Source: Stappia sediminis (lineage in GTDB: Bacteria > Pseudomonadota > Alphaproteobacteria > Rhizobiales > Stappiaceae). Taken from it: a DNA stretch of 64,000 bases. The notes below the pieces were generated by a model that ran no database searches, was not told where the DNA came from, and saw nothing but the letters and a program-made list of their open reading frames with translations. The translations under genes and the position numbers were made by a program. The stretch covers positions 1 to 64,000 of the forward strand of contig NZ_WUMV01000010.1 of assembly GCF_009826895.1 (NCBI RefSeq), given 5' to 3'. Position 1 is the first letter of the stretch, and each line of letters begins with the position of its first letter. Shown piece by piece: positions 26,156 through 36,334 of this stretch.

Positions 26156-29100
26156 CTATCTCACCGGCCCGAGCACCTCGAAGGTGCCGCCGCCCGTGCG
26201 CGCGGCGAATTGCGGCTGATACATATCCTCCACCGTCGCCGGGGGATGGGCAAACACGCCTGGAGACGCCGCACGCGCCATATAGGCGAACGTATAGCTG
26301 TCGCCGTTCGCCCGCTGCTGGTCGAAGGCCACCACGAAACGATCGTCCCGGAATTCGGAATGCTCGACCTCGGAGAGCGGGTCCAGCCAGTCGAGAGCGC
26401 CGACATCACCGGCCCGAACGAGCCTCGGATTGTCGATGACGACACCGGCCGGCAGACGGTCGACAACGAGAAGGCGCCCGTTTTGAACCAACGTGCTTTC
26501 CACCTTCACGACGACGACAAGACGCGTGTTCTGCGCAACCGCATCACCTTCGATGCGATTTCCGTCGAGATTGTAGATCTCGCGGGAAATCGCGAACCCT
26601 TCGCCACCCGCAGGTTCGGGCACCTCAGGCTTTCCGGTCACCGAAATGACGATCTCGGTAGGCTCTGCGCCTGGATTTTCAACCTCGACCGAACGGCCTT
26701 CAAGCATCTCACCCGTAAAGCGCTCCATCAGCGGGGCGGAAGCCGCTCGACCATCGATGCGGAATTCCGCGTCGCGGGCGTTTTCGCGCAGCTCATGAGC
26801 GGCCATCAACAGCCAGGCCATCTCCTGCGTGGAAAAGCCGCGCGACTCGTTCTGGCGGTCGGCGACGAAGGATACGAGCCCGCGCCCATCGAGCGTATCG
26901 AGATCGGCTTCGGCGATATAAGAGAGAATGCCCGCGCCATCGCGCAAGGCCGTGCCGTAGTCGTTTCGGGCAAGGCTTGCCGGCTGCGCCTCAACCTCAC
27001 TGACGGCGGCGCGCAAAGCGCGCTCCGCGCGCTGCGTCTCGCCGTAAAGCGCAAGGCCCGCTCCCACTTGCGCCTTTGCAAGCGGACTTGCGAAATCGCC
27101 AAGCTTCTCATCGGCGAAATAGCGAAGATCGCCGATAGACGCCCGGCCCGCGCGCGCGAGAACGTAAAGGCCATAAGCTATACCCTCACCTCCATCAGAA
27201 AAGTCCGAAGCGTAGGCAATCCGGTTTTCGATGTTGTCGAGCGCGCTTTCAATCGGCCTTTGAGGGATGGTGTAACCGCGCTCCCCCGCCCTCAAAAGGA
27301 AATCGGTGACATAAGCATCAAGCCAGATGTCGTTGCTGCCGAAGCTCGACCAGAGGCCGAAGGAGCCGCTCGAACCCTGGTTGGCGAGCACGCTGGAGAT
27401 CGCGCCCTCCACACGCTCGCGGATGCCGCTTTCGGTCTCAAGGCCGGCGGAGACCGCCATTTCGTTCAGATAAACGAGCGGCAGCGCACGGCTCGTCACC
27501 TGTTCCGTGCAGCCATATGGATAACGCTCTAGCTGGTTCAACAAGCCTGGAATGTTGATGCGCGCCGTATTGCCTTCAGAAACGCTGACAAGCGCGGAGG
27601 CAGGCTTCAGCCCGGCAATCGTGGCTGCATCGAGCGTGACCTTGCCGGATGGCGCAAGGGAAACGAAAGAGCGGCGCGTAATATCCGGGCTATTGTCGCG
27701 AACGCCAAGCGACAGGCGCTTTTCGACATGAACGCCATCCGGCCCTTCGACAGCGATATTCAGCTCGCCGTCTCCCTCCTCGCCCGTTGCCTGCAAGGGC
27801 ACGATGACGGTTTTGCGCTCACCTTTATCAAGCGCCAGCATACGCGATGCGCCGTCAGGCAAAACGAGGGGACCATTGACGCTCGCCCGGAATGTGTAGT
27901 CCGCCGCTTCCCCTTCCACGTTGTCGAGTTCGACAAGAAGGCGCGAACGATCGCCGGGCGCCAGAAAACGCGGGCTGCTTGCCGTCATCACCAGTGGGTC
28001 ACGCACGATCACGTCCCGCTCGGCGCTTCCAACGCCAGATTTCGACCAGGCAACCGCCATCAGGCGGACTGTGCCGCTGAAATCCGGAATATCGAATGTG
28101 ATCTGCGCCCGCCCGTTTCGATCGACCGCGACGACACCGGAGAAGAGAGCCATCGCCTCTTCCTGCGGCGGGGGAGCATCAAGCCTCAGACCCATGCCGT
28201 CGCCGCCCGACCGCACGCGGCCGCGTGTGCCTGCGGTGCGGTCTATGAGCTGGCCGTAGAGGTCCCGGATTTCAGTGCCGAGGCGGCGCTGGCCGAAATA
28301 CCAAGCCTTCGGATCGGGCGTTTCATAGCCGGTCAGGTTCAAAATGCCGACATCGACGGCGGCAAGCGTGACGAAAGCCTGCTCTCCGGCTTTGAGATTC
28401 GCGATCTCAAGGCCCGCCTGCAGAGTCGAACGCGGGCGCATCTTCTCCGGCGCGTCGATCGAGACCGAAAGCGCCCTCTCCGCCGGATCGACACTCAGCC
28501 ATTCCACGCCCAGCGCACGGGCCGGCATGCGCTTGGCCTCCAAATCCATCGGCCTGTAAAGCGAGGCGGTGACATAGGCCCCCGCACCCCAGTCGTTCGT
28601 AACTTCAAGCGGAACTTCCGCCCGATCTCCCGAAACCTCCACAACCTTGCTGGCGATCAGCCTGTCGGACATCACATTGACGACCGCCGTACCGTCAAAA
28701 CGCGACCTCAGACGCAAGATCGCCGTATCGCCGACACGGTATTTCGCCTTGTCGAGGCCAATCTCCAGAACATCCGGCGTCTCCGAACTCGCCGAGGAGA
28801 CATACCAACCGGCATTGAAGGTGACGCTGGTCGCCATCGGCGCGTCGCCTCCCGACGCGATCTCAAGGCGGTATTGTCCCCAGTCGACGGGAACGGATAG
28901 CCTTGCCGCCCCATCGGAAGCGACATCGAGCGTACCGTTCGCAACACGGCTCGTCGTGGTTATCGGCTCGAAGGACCAGCGCCCGTCCAGCCTGTACCAC
29001 TGGTAGCGCCGGTCGAGCTTCAGGAGCGACCATTCCAGGCGATCTGCCGCAATCCGTCCGCCATCGCGCGAAACGGCGATGACGTCGAATTCCGCAGGCC

Positions 29101-31675
29101 CGCCCTCGTCGACACCGCCGTCGAACGCCGGCTTTATGCCGATGCGCGGACCGTCGGCGAGAAGGGGCAGTTCCAGCCGACGCTCCACGAAACGCCCGCC
29201 GGCCTCCACGAGCCTTGCGGCGATCGTGGCCTCATAGAGCGCGCTCGTACCTGCCAGATCTGGAAGCACAGGCGTGAACGAAAGATTGCCTGCCTGGTCC
29301 GTCGCCATGCCGTCCGCCAGGGGTTCGCGCGCGGAATAGACGTCTTCATCCTCAAGTCCGAATTGATAGCCGGCATATTTCGGCATTTTTCGTGTGGGGC
29401 TTACGATCGTCTCGCCCTCCAGCCGCTGGCCGGAGGCGGGAGCGCCATAAAGAAAATTCGCGGAAAGCGAGATTTCAGGCGGATTGCGCGGATCGATCGC
29501 GCCTGCCGACGTTTCAAGAGCGAAATCGACCCGCTCCGGCTGGTAGTCTTCGACGAGGAAACTTTCCTCGGCGAGCGCCTTGCCTTGCGGATCGGCGAAA
29601 ATGCGCAGCGTCCAAGTGCCTTGCTGGATGGAAGGCGGGAGGGGAAGCGAATGCGCGCGCCCGCCAAGCCCTTCGTCATTCACCTGAACGCGGGCATGCT
29701 CCACCCCATCAGGGCGAAGGAAAACAAAGGTTAGCGGCAGATATCCCAGCGCATCGACCTTGTCATCCCGGGCGATTGCCGCTGCATGAACCGTTTCTCC
29801 AGGGCGATAGACACCGCGTTCCGTCCACGCGAAAATATCTATCGGCCCGGCGGCCGGTCGCCCCTCCACGCCCCGATCGCCGAGGTCGAAGGCAGGCCTG
29901 GTCAGATCGAGGAAGGCGTAATCGCCGCCATTCGTTTCTGCTACGAGAAGTGCCGGCGCCTGGCCACCCGTGCCACGCGTCAAGCCAGGCGCGAACCGGG
30001 CAATGCCCTTTTCGTCGCTCGTCGTTTCGCCCAGGATTTCGTTGTTTACGGCGACAAGGCGCACGCTTGCCTTTACGACCGCCTTCGCCGTGGCGAGCGA
30101 ACGCACGGACGCGGTCAACCCATCGCTTCCCGAATAGGACGTGAGACCCAGATCGGAGACGATGAACCATTGGGTCGCCCATGGGCCCCATTGGTTCTTC
30201 ACATCCGTTCCGGCGCGCGCCGTCATCGCATAGACGCCGGGCTTCGGCTCAATGCCGATATCGGCAAGGGGGATCGCCGTCGTGACGTCTTTATTGAGGT
30301 CGCGCTCCACCTCGACGACGCCTTTCCAGACGGCCTCGCCGTAGTCGCTCCTGATCTGGTCGGCCTGATACGAATTGAGCTGCGCCAGGAACTTGCGGTC
30401 ACGAAGGGCGGAGGCGAGCGCACGGTCGCCGATGCGGTAAATCTCCGCCTCCACTTCCTGCGTATTGACCGAAACGACCGGGATCGTCGCGCCTTCGCCC
30501 GCTGGCAAGACGTAAGACCGACCGAGGAAACGCACCGAAGGCTCACGGTCGCGCACATAGACGGAAAGGTCGGCAGATTTTAGCAGTTTTTCACCCTCGG
30601 CGGAGGGCAAGCCTTCCCTCACCAGAATTCCATAGCGGCGGCCGTGCGCGACACCGTCTATGCAAACCTGCGCGCCTTCGCTTTCCACCGCGAACGGGCC
30701 TTCGCCAGTCACCTTGACGAAGGGCGTCATATCGCTGCCGCGTGGCAAGGTTTCTGAAAAGACAACGCAGATACGCGGGGTTGCCGCGTCGGAATCGACC
30801 TGATGATTGAGAATGCGGAAGCCGTGTTCGGCAACCATCCTGTCATAGCGCTCGCGAAGACCCGACCGGTCGTCGAGCGTTAGCGCCTGCCGCCAGGCCT
30901 TGATCACCGGCTTCCAGGCCTGGCGTTTGGAAAGGGCCGTGCCGATAAGATCGAGCGCAAGCGCACGCTCCGTATCCGAACGAGACCTTAAATAGGCATT
31001 GATCGCAGCCGACGAACCCAGTTCATTGACTTCGTTCTGTTCCTGCCAGTTTTGAGGATTCTGGGCGATCAATGACGCGGTAAAACCCGCCCAGAGATCG
31101 AACGCCGCGGGTTCCAGCGCCAATGCCTGACCGAATGTGCGCTGTGCGGCCTTATAGTCTTGTGCTGACATTGCCGCGCGTGCGGAGGCGCTCAAATCGG
31201 TAAGGGTCGCGTTCGCCGGCTCGTACTCGCGCGGCAAGCGCCGCGACAACCGTTTCGCCTCTTCGATGAACGGCTGCGGGACGAACGCGAGTTCCCCCTC
31301 TCTCTCGTCCAGCGACACTCCGGCAACATCCCTGATTTCCACGACGCGGCCCGCAATCGCGCCGTCGAAGGCACGCAAGTCGCCGATATCCGACTTCAGG
31401 AAGCACCAGCGCGCGCTCACATTATAGGTGAAAGCCCGGCACATATCGTTTGCAAGGCAGGCGGCCTTGCAGGCTTCCAGATCGATTTCCTTCAGCGTCT
31501 GGAAATCCGCGCCGAAATAATCCGCTCCCTCCACCGTTACGGTGCGCCGTTCGTCCGCCTGTGCGGGCGGAGCGGTGAAAAATGCAAATGTCGCAAATAA
31601 AACAGCCGCACCAGCTTTGATAATCTTTCGGAAGGCGCTGCCGGGCCTGGCTTCGATGACAGCAAGCTCATACAT
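26156..31675 (-). CDS. Bacterial alpha-2-macroglobulin (YfhM type) with N-terminal PAN/Apple-like domain
   Basis: A periplasmic protease-trapping protein of 1,839 aa. The start ATG 31675 has GGGAGG 6 nt upstream. A signal sequence ends near residue 40 (PPAQA). Residues ~45-112 form a PAN/Apple-like domain with the cysteine pattern DLEACKAACLANDMCRAFTYN, then WCFLKSD. Macroglobulin MG domains follow, with the bait-containing region in the middle and the thioester motif GCTEQ at Cys1389 inside the alpha-helical TED domain. No lipobox was seen, so it is probably soluble or held by the N-terminal domain. The extra PAN domain links it to the two giant proteins at 37280-45907. It is co-transcribed with pbpC. 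Confidence 0.93.
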   Translation of the reverse strand: MYELAVIEARPGSAFRKIIKAGAAVLFATFAFFTAPPAQADERRTVTVEGADYFGADFQTLKEIDLEACKAACLANDMCRAFTYNVSARWCFLKSDIGDLRAFDGAIAGRVVEIRDVAGVSLDEREGELAFVPQPFIEEAKRLSRRLPREYEPANATLTDLSASARAAMSAQDYKAAQRTFGQALALEPAAFDLWAGFTASLIAQNPQNWQEQNEVNELGSSAAINAYLRSRSDTERALALDLIGTALSKRQAWKPVIKAWRQALTLDDRSGLRERYDRMVAEHGFRILNHQVDSDAATPRICVVFSETLPRGSDMTPFVKVTGEGPFAVESEGAQVCIDGVAHGRRYGILVREGLPSAEGEKLLKSADLSVYVRDREPSVRFLGRSYVLPAGEGATIPVVSVNTQEVEAEIYRIGDRALASALRDRKFLAQLNSYQADQIRSDYGEAVWKGVVEVERDLNKDVTTAIPLADIGIEPKPGVYAMTARAGTDVKNQWGPWATQWFIVSDLGLTSYSGSDGLTASVRSLATAKAVVKASVRLVAVNNEILGETTSDEKGIARFAPGLTRGTGGQAPALLVAETNGGDYAFLDLTRPAFDLGDRGVEGRPAAGPIDIFAWTERGVYRPGETVHAAAIARDDKVDALGYLPLTFVFLRPDGVEHARVQVNDEGLGGRAHSLPLPPSIQQGTWTLRIFADPQGKALAEESFLVEDYQPERVDFALETSAGAIDPRNPPEISLSANFLYGAPASGQRLEGETIVSPTRKMPKYAGYQFGLEDEDVYSAREPLADGMATDQAGNLSFTPVLPDLAGTSALYEATIAARLVEAGGRFVERRLELPLLADGPRIGIKPAFDGGVDEGGPAEFDVIAVSRDGGRIAADRLEWSLLKLDRRYQWYRLDGRWSFEPITTTSRVANGTLDVASDGAARLSVPVDWGQYRLEIASGGDAPMATSVTFNAGWYVSSASSETPDVLEIGLDKAKYRVGDTAILRLRSRFDGTAVVNVMSDRLIASKVVEVSGDRAEVPLEVTNDWGAGAYVTASLYRPMDLEAKRMPARALGVEWLSVDPAERALSVSIDAPEKMRPRSTLQAGLEIANLKAGEQAFVTLAAVDVGILNLTGYETPDPKAWYFGQRRLGTEIRDLYGQLIDRTAGTRGRVRSGGDGMGLRLDAPPPQEEAMALFSGVVAVDRNGRAQITFDIPDFSGTVRLMAVAWSKSGVGSAERDVIVRDPLVMTASSPRFLAPGDRSRLLVELDNVEGEAADYTFRASVNGPLVLPDGASRMLALDKGERKTVIVPLQATGEEGDGELNIAVEGPDGVHVEKRLSLGVRDNSPDITRRSFVSLAPSGKVTLDAATIAGLKPASALVSVSEGNTARINIPGLLNQLERYPYGCTEQVTSRALPLVYLNEMAVSAGLETESGIRERVEGAISSVLANQGSSGSFGLWSSFGSNDIWLDAYVTDFLLRAGERGYTIPQRPIESALDNIENRIAYASDFSDGGEGIAYGLYVLARAGRASIGDLRYFADEKLGDFASPLAKAQVGAGLALYGETQRAERALRAAVSEVEAQPASLARNDYGTALRDGAGILSYIAEADLDTLDGRGLVSFVADRQNESRGFSTQEMAWLLMAAHELRENARDAEFRIDGRAASAPLMERFTGEMLEGRSVEVENPGAEPTEIVISVTGKPEVPEPAGGEGFAISREIYNLDGNRIEGDAVAQNTRLVVVVKVESTLVQNGRLLVVDRLPAGVVIDNPRLVRAGDVGALDWLDPLSEVEHSEFRDDRFVVAFDQQRANGDSYTFAYMARAASPGVFAHPPATVEDMYQPQFAARTGGGTFEVLGPVR

Positions 31676-31710
31676 GGCGAACCTCCCGAGAATACGTAGA
31701 CGCAGCTTCC

Positions 31711-31757
31711 ACGCAGGGAGGATTTATAGCGAAATCGGACGGGCAAACCCTGCGTGA
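31711..31757 (-). promoter_or_regulatory. Inverted repeat around a TATAAA box upstream of the macroglobulin gene
   Basis: CACGCAGGG (31711-31719) and CCCTGCGTG (31749-31757) form a perfect 9-bp inverted repeat 29 bp apart. Between them on the minus strand lies CTATAAAT, a good -10 candidate. The repeat could be a looped operator or a stem in the 5' leader. Its role is inferred from position only. Confidence 0.4.
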
Positions 31758-31856
31758 AGGAAATACGCAATCATGCCGCCTGCGCTACCGCAAGGACAAA
31801 ACCACTTTTCCGTATAGCCGCTTGTGCGATCCGCCGGACGGCGCCCGAAGGCTGCG

Positions 31857-34800
31857 TCAATGCGCTGCGGCGACCCGTCGTCGCCTCGCCTTTTCGCTCG
31901 CGTCTTCATTTTGCGCGCGATGCCCCGACGCCTCACGGCATTCATCAACGGCCTGGCGAAGCGCTGCGACCGTGCGCTCGATCAGCAAGACCAGTTCGGG
32001 CACTTTTTCCAGCGCCTTGCGGTCTTCATCCAGCACCGCGCGATTGACGGTGTCGGACAGCGAGAAAAGGGCCGAGGCACCAAATGTGCCTGCAAGCGAA
32101 CTCAAAACGTGACTTGCACGCTCGACGCAGTCCAGATCATCGCCAGCGTTCCTGAGATCTTCCGCTCGGGCCATCAGATCGCTTTCGCATTGCTCCAACA
32201 CCCTGATACGTGCCGAATCCGAAAGATTGTCGATCACTCCTTGCAGGACGGAGGTATCGACAAGCGGCAGGGTCATCGGCCGTTCGCGCATTCGTGTGCG
32301 CGAGGTGGAAAGCGCTTGGGCGAGGTGGCGCCCGAGTTCGGCAGGATCGACGGGCTTTGTGAGGAAGTCGCTCATCCCGGCCTGAAGAACGCGGTCCCTT
32401 TCTTCTGCGAAAGCATGAGCCGTAAGAGCGATTATCGGAATTTTCGACGCATCGTCGCCACGAGCCCGGATCTCGGCGGTAGCCGAAACCCCGTCCAATA
32501 CCGGCATGGAAACATCCATGAGAATGACATCGTAGCTTTCGCGATCCAAACGCTCGATCGCCTCCGCCCCATCACGCACGGCTTCGACCTCGCACCCCCA
32601 GCGCTTCAGAAGATCGACGGTGATCATGCGATTGGTATCATTGTCCTCCGCCAGAAGAACCCTTGCGCCTATCAGCGTCTGGGCCAGCGTTTCCGCTTCA
32701 TCGCCGGCATCGTCCGCTTCCGTTTCCGGAGCGGGAGCAAGGTCGAGTTCGAAGGCGAAGCAACTGCCCCTGCCCTCTTCGCTGTCGAGCGAAATGCGCC
32801 CGCCCATCCCGTCAACGAGTTCCCTGCAGATGGTCAGACCGAGACCGACGCCGTCCCGCACATCCGTCGACGCCGTTTCGAGCGTAGTGAACTTCTGGAA
32901 CACGCTGTCGCGCATGTCATGGGGAATTCCGGGGCCGGTATCCGAAACCTCGAACCGTATCCGCAAGCCGCTTTCACCCTCCGGCTTGCCTGTCACCCGA
33001 ATTTCCACAACGCCGTCGGGCGTGAACTTAATGGCGTTACCCACGAGATTGATCAGCACCTGACGAATGCGCCCGACATCGCCCGCAAGACGCACGGGAA
33101 GCGCGCTTTCGATATGTACGGCGAGTTTCAACCCCTTGTTTTGCGCAGGAACCGCAAAGAGATCCCGCACGCCGAAGACAAGCGGGCGCAGGAAGAACGG
33201 TTTCTCCTGAAATTCCAGACGGTTCGCCTCAACCCGGGAAAGGTCCAGAATGTCGTTCAGGATATTGAGAAGCGCATCCGCCGAATTGGCCGCAGCACGA
33301 ACGTATTGCTGCTGGACGGGCGTCAAAGGGCTTTCCTTCAACAAGTCGAGAATGCCGGTAACCGCGTTAAGCGGCGTACGGATTTCGTGGCTCATCATGG
33401 CCAGGAAATTCGCCTTTGCGAGATTGGCATCCTCTGCTCTTGCTTTCGCCTCCTTCAGCGCAAGCGTCTTCGCCCGCTCTTCCGTGACATCGCGCGCAAA
33501 GCCGATCAGCAGTTTCCCGTTCGGGCCGGTTGCGACGTTCATCGCAAGTTCGCAAAGGAATTCCGAGCCGTCCTTGCGCGCGGCCTTTGCGTGGACGCGT
33601 TGCCCCGGTTCTTCGCCGGGCTCCTTCTGAAGGATCGCCCGGAACCGGCGCAGGGCATCCTCGCGATGGCGTTCGGGCACAAGCACGTCCACGATCGAGC
33701 GGCCGACGATTTCCGCACGCCTGTATCCGGTAATGCGTTCGGCCGCCGGATTGAAATCGACGACGTTACAATCCTCGTCGAGGATCGCGATCGCGTCGAG
33801 CGCGCTCGTCACCATGGCTCGGGCCCGCGCCTCGCTGCGCTCCAGCGCTTCCTGGCGATGCTTGAGTTCCGTGATATCGATGCGGAAACCCACCGTCCGC
33901 CCATCCGGCGTGCGACGCTCGTAAACCCTGAGCCAGCGCCCATCATCAAGGTGCTGTTCTATGGGTTCGAGCGGCGGACGGCGATGCATTTCAAGCCGCC
34001 TTTCGATCCACCCTTCAGGATCGTCATTTGCATCGACATATTGTCCGCGCCTTACGCCTTCGCGGATTATTTCATCGAAACGCATGCCGGGCCGCATCAA
34101 GTCCGCGCTCGTAGCGTAAAGCTCGCGATACCTGTCATTGCAAACTATCAGCCGGTCGCTTTCGTCAAAAAGAACGAAGGCATCAGGCAGGAATTCGATC
34201 GCCTCGCGAAGCTGCCTTTCCACTTCGCGAAGCTTCGCTTCCGTCGCCTTGCGCTCGCTGATATCGCGCAGGAGGCCTGCAAAAAGCCGCCTGCCGCCGA
34301 ACTTGTATTCAGTAAGCGAAATATCGAGAGGAAAATCCTCTCCGTCCTGGCGCCTGCCATCGGCCTTGAGGCTGATGGCAGACCCCGATACGGGAGGTTT
34401 TGCAGCCAGAACCTTGAGAAGATCGCGCTTGTCCGGCGGCACGAGGCTTGAGATATTGCCGCCGACAAGTTCGGCCGCGCTTTGCTTGAACATCTTTTCA
34501 ATCGCCGGATTGACGAATTCGATCACCCCATCCTCATCGAACGTGACGAGCCCTTCGCCCATCCAGTCGAGGATTGCCTGAAGCCGCGCTTCCCGGTCTT
34601 CCGAACGCCGGCGCGGAATATCCGGATCACGCAGGAGGTCGAGTTGCGAACCTTGCGCCTGGCGCCTGTCCCGGCCACCCGCGAGAAGAATTGCGAAGTA
34701 GGAAAGTACAGCGGCGGGCACGGCATAGATCGCCACGCCGGCAAACAATGAAAGCACACCGGCGCGTGCCCCGCCCCGAGATATGTCGAAGCCGGGGTCG

Positions 34801-34910
34801 AGTGCTGCCCGCAGCAGCAAAACGAGGGCGCAATGGGCCAGTACCAGCAACAAGAAAAGCCCGACATGGCGCGCGATGGGTGGTCGTGTTGGCCCGTTTG
34901 GACTGGTCAA
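31857..34910 (-). CDS. Hybrid sensor histidine kinase with PAS domains, receiver and Hpt
   Basis: A membrane-bound phosphorelay kinase of 1,017 aa. I start it at TTG 34910, where GAGG lies 8 nt upstream; the open frame goes 57 codons further into what looks like leader DNA. Two membrane helices lie near residues 15-35 and 50-75. Three PAS-type sensor regions follow (~110-460). The HisKA domain has MMSHEIRTPLN with His508, and the ATPase domain has the N and G boxes (LVNLVGNAIKFT, DTGPGIP). The receiver has Asp799 (ILMDVSMPVLDG). A C-terminal Hpt-like domain carries His934 (SHVLSSLAGTFGA). The layout is BarA/ArcB-like. No dedicated response regulator is adjacent, so its output is unknown. Confidence 0.92.
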   Translation of the reverse strand: MTSPNGPTRPPIARHVGLFLLLVLAHCALVLLLRAALDPGFDISRGGARAGVLSLFAGVAIYAVPAAVLSYFAILLAGGRDRRQAQGSQLDLLRDPDIPRRRSEDREARLQAILDWMGEGLVTFDEDGVIEFVNPAIEKMFKQSAAELVGGNISSLVPPDKRDLLKVLAAKPPVSGSAISLKADGRRQDGEDFPLDISLTEYKFGGRRLFAGLLRDISERKATEAKLREVERQLREAIEFLPDAFVLFDESDRLIVCNDRYRELYATSADLMRPGMRFDEIIREGVRRGQYVDANDDPEGWIERRLEMHRRPPLEPIEQHLDDGRWLRVYERRTPDGRTVGFRIDITELKHRQEALERSEARARAMVTSALDAIAILDEDCNVVDFNPAAERITGYRRAEIVGRSIVDVLVPERHREDALRRFRAILQKEPGEEPGQRVHAKAARKDGSEFLCELAMNVATGPNGKLLIGFARDVTEERAKTLALKEAKARAEDANLAKANFLAMMSHEIRTPLNAVTGILDLLKESPLTPVQQQYVRAAANSADALLNILNDILDLSRVEANRLEFQEKPFFLRPLVFGVRDLFAVPAQNKGLKLAVHIESALPVRLAGDVGRIRQVLINLVGNAIKFTPDGVVEIRVTGKPEGESGLRIRFEVSDTGPGIPHDMRDSVFQKFTTLETASTDVRDGVGLGLTICRELVDGMGGRISLDSEEGRGSCFAFELDLAPAPETEADDAGDEAETLAQTLIGARVLLAEDNDTNRMITVDLLKRWGCEVEAVRDGAEAIERLDRESYDVILMDVSMPVLDGVSATAEIRARGDDASKIPIIALTAHAFAEERDRVLQAGMSDFLTKPVDPAELGRHLAQALSTSRTRMRERPMTLPLVDTSVLQGVIDNLSDSARIRVLEQCESDLMARAEDLRNAGDDLDCVERASHVLSSLAGTFGASALFSLSDTVNRAVLDEDRKALEKVPELVLLIERTVAALRQAVDECREASGHRAQNEDASEKARRRRVAAAH

Positions 34911-35384
34911 TGCATGAACCTCGCGGCGGATGCCTTGGCCGCAAGTGTAGTTCGATGTGAAGCGGATGCGAAGCGAGAACCGTTTTTCGCGCAAATTTGC
35001 GAATTGCAAAGGTAAATTCCTTCGCAAAATGCAAAGATTGCTTGTTTGCGCATAAAACCGCAAACGAACCAATATCCGCATTAACTATCTATGATTGCTG
35101 GACTTTCTCCCCAAATTCATGGGTGAGAATTCGTTCGATCCGCCCGAAACTGAAATGGCACGGGATTTGATTGCCTTGCGATAGTCGCGGCGAAGAGGTC
35201 CTGCTGAATGGTCAGCTCAGCAAAAGGACCCGGCGCGATGCGTTCCGCGACGCCCCATTGACCAAAAATGTCGCGGAACAAACTATAAAGCGCTCGCCGG
35301 CCCGGGACCTCGCTTCCACCCCTTTACCTTAGGCCTCTGGCTCGGCGGGCGCTACTTTCACCCGCAATCGCGCTTCTGAAAGCC
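34911..35384. other. 474-bp intergenic region with clustered TTTGCG/GCAAA boxes
   Basis: No convincing gene lies between the kinase and the parA gene. Bases 34990-35072 hold a perfect 12-bp palindrome CGCAAATTTGCG (34990-35001) followed by several further TTTGC or GCAAA half-sites, a density unlike the rest of the window. This is immediately upstream of the kinase, so it may be its operator array. A second structured element is GGTCC-t-GCTGA ... TCAGC-aaaa-GGACC at 35197-35230, of unknown role. Confidence 0.45.
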
Positions 35385-36032
35385 TCAGCCCGAGAGCAGC
35401 CGCGCCAGAATTTCCTCCGTAAGTGCCGAAGCCTCGGCGCTTGCCTTGCTGGAAGGTTCGGTCTCGATCGCCGTCTTGCCCTTGCCCATGCTCGACGCAT
35501 AGGCGGTCCTGTTGCCAATCCTGGATTTCGCAAGCGGCAGGGAGCTTTCGTTGATCGCGTCCAGCATCTCCTGTGTGAGTGCGGCACGTGGCGGCACGCG
35601 ATTGAAGACCAGAAGCGCCGGCGACCTTTCGCGATCGGCGATGTCGAGCGTGCGATCCGTAGCCCAGAGGTCGACCGGCGTCGGCTGGATCGGAACGAGC
35701 ACGAGATCCGCAATCTCGATCGCCGGCTTTACGTCGGAATCCGTTTTTGGCGGCGTATCGACGATGACGATACCGTGGTCGCGCGCAAGATTGCGCGCCT
35801 CGCGCCGCACGCCCCAGCCGCTCGAAGTGCGAAAACTCAACCCCGTTTCGCTTTCGCCCAGCATTTCCTCGCGCATCTCGAACCAGGACCCGAGGCTTCC
35901 TTGCGGGTCCACATCGAGGATCGCAACCGGATAGTCCCCGCGCCGAGTGAGAGCGACGGCGAGATGGGCCGCAATCGTGGTTTTTCCTGAGCCGCCCTTT
36001 TGCTGGGCAATCGTGATGATTTTACCGGACAT
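35385..36032 (-). CDS. Orphan ParA/MinD-family ATPase
   Basis: A Walker-type ATPase of 215 aa. ATG 36032 follows GGAGG by 8 nt; the frame extends 16 codons upstream without support. The deviant Walker A motif is QQKGGSGKTTIAAHLAVAL, Walker B-type segments are AILDVDPQGSLGSW and IVIVDTPPKTDSD, and the specificity loop reads VLVPIQPTPVDLWAT. There is no ParB gene beside it and no N-terminal DNA-binding domain, so it is not the chromosome ParAB pair. Orphan ParA proteins position cargo such as chemoreceptor clusters or other complexes; the cargo here is unknown. Confidence 0.9.
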   Translation of the reverse strand: MSGKIITIAQQKGGSGKTTIAAHLAVALTRRGDYPVAILDVDPQGSLGSWFEMREEMLGESETGLSFRTSSGWGVRREARNLARDHGIVIVDTPPKTDSDVKPAIEIADLVLVPIQPTPVDLWATDRTLDIADRERSPALLVFNRVPPRAALTQEMLDAINESSLPLAKSRIGNRTAYASSMGKGKTAIETEPSSKASAEASALTEEILARLLSG

Positions 36033-36334
36033 GCGCTTTGCCTCCAAACGCATTGTTGCACCGCAGCATTGCTTGCGCAAGTCATCCTTGTGACGAATTC
36101 ATTGCCTTTTGAGATATCGACCGGGCAAACCGGAAAACATGAGAATTCGACTTATCGACTTCCGCAAAGCCTGTGCAAATCGTTTTGCCGGCTCGCGCCC
36201 CGGGCCCGCGGTACGCAGCGTCTGCGCAAGGCCTTGATTACAATCCCGCGTGAAATTTTGATGCAGACGCCTGTGGCCGCCCTAATATAGTTTCCGCCAG
36301 GTAATTTCCATGAATTGCGACGTGAGGCTCGGTC
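36033..36334. promoter_or_regulatory. Divergent 302-bp region with a weak candidate promoter
   Basis: It lies between parA (-) and the metallopeptidase (+). A possible plus-strand promoter is TTGATG (36258-36263) with CTAATA (36282-36287) at 18-bp spacing, about 48 bp before the metallopeptidase ATG. No gene or repeat is seen in the rest. Confidence 0.3.

Noticed and set aside
31824-34451. Plus-strand open frame of ~875 codons opposite the hybrid kinase
   Set aside because: Antisense to well-conserved HisKA, ATPase, receiver and Hpt motifs; no recognisable protein features.
34911-35081. 57-codon N-terminal extension of the hybrid kinase
   Set aside because: Composition is unlike the rest of the protein, it covers the TTTGC box cluster, and a TTG with a good ribosome binding site fits the first membrane helix better.
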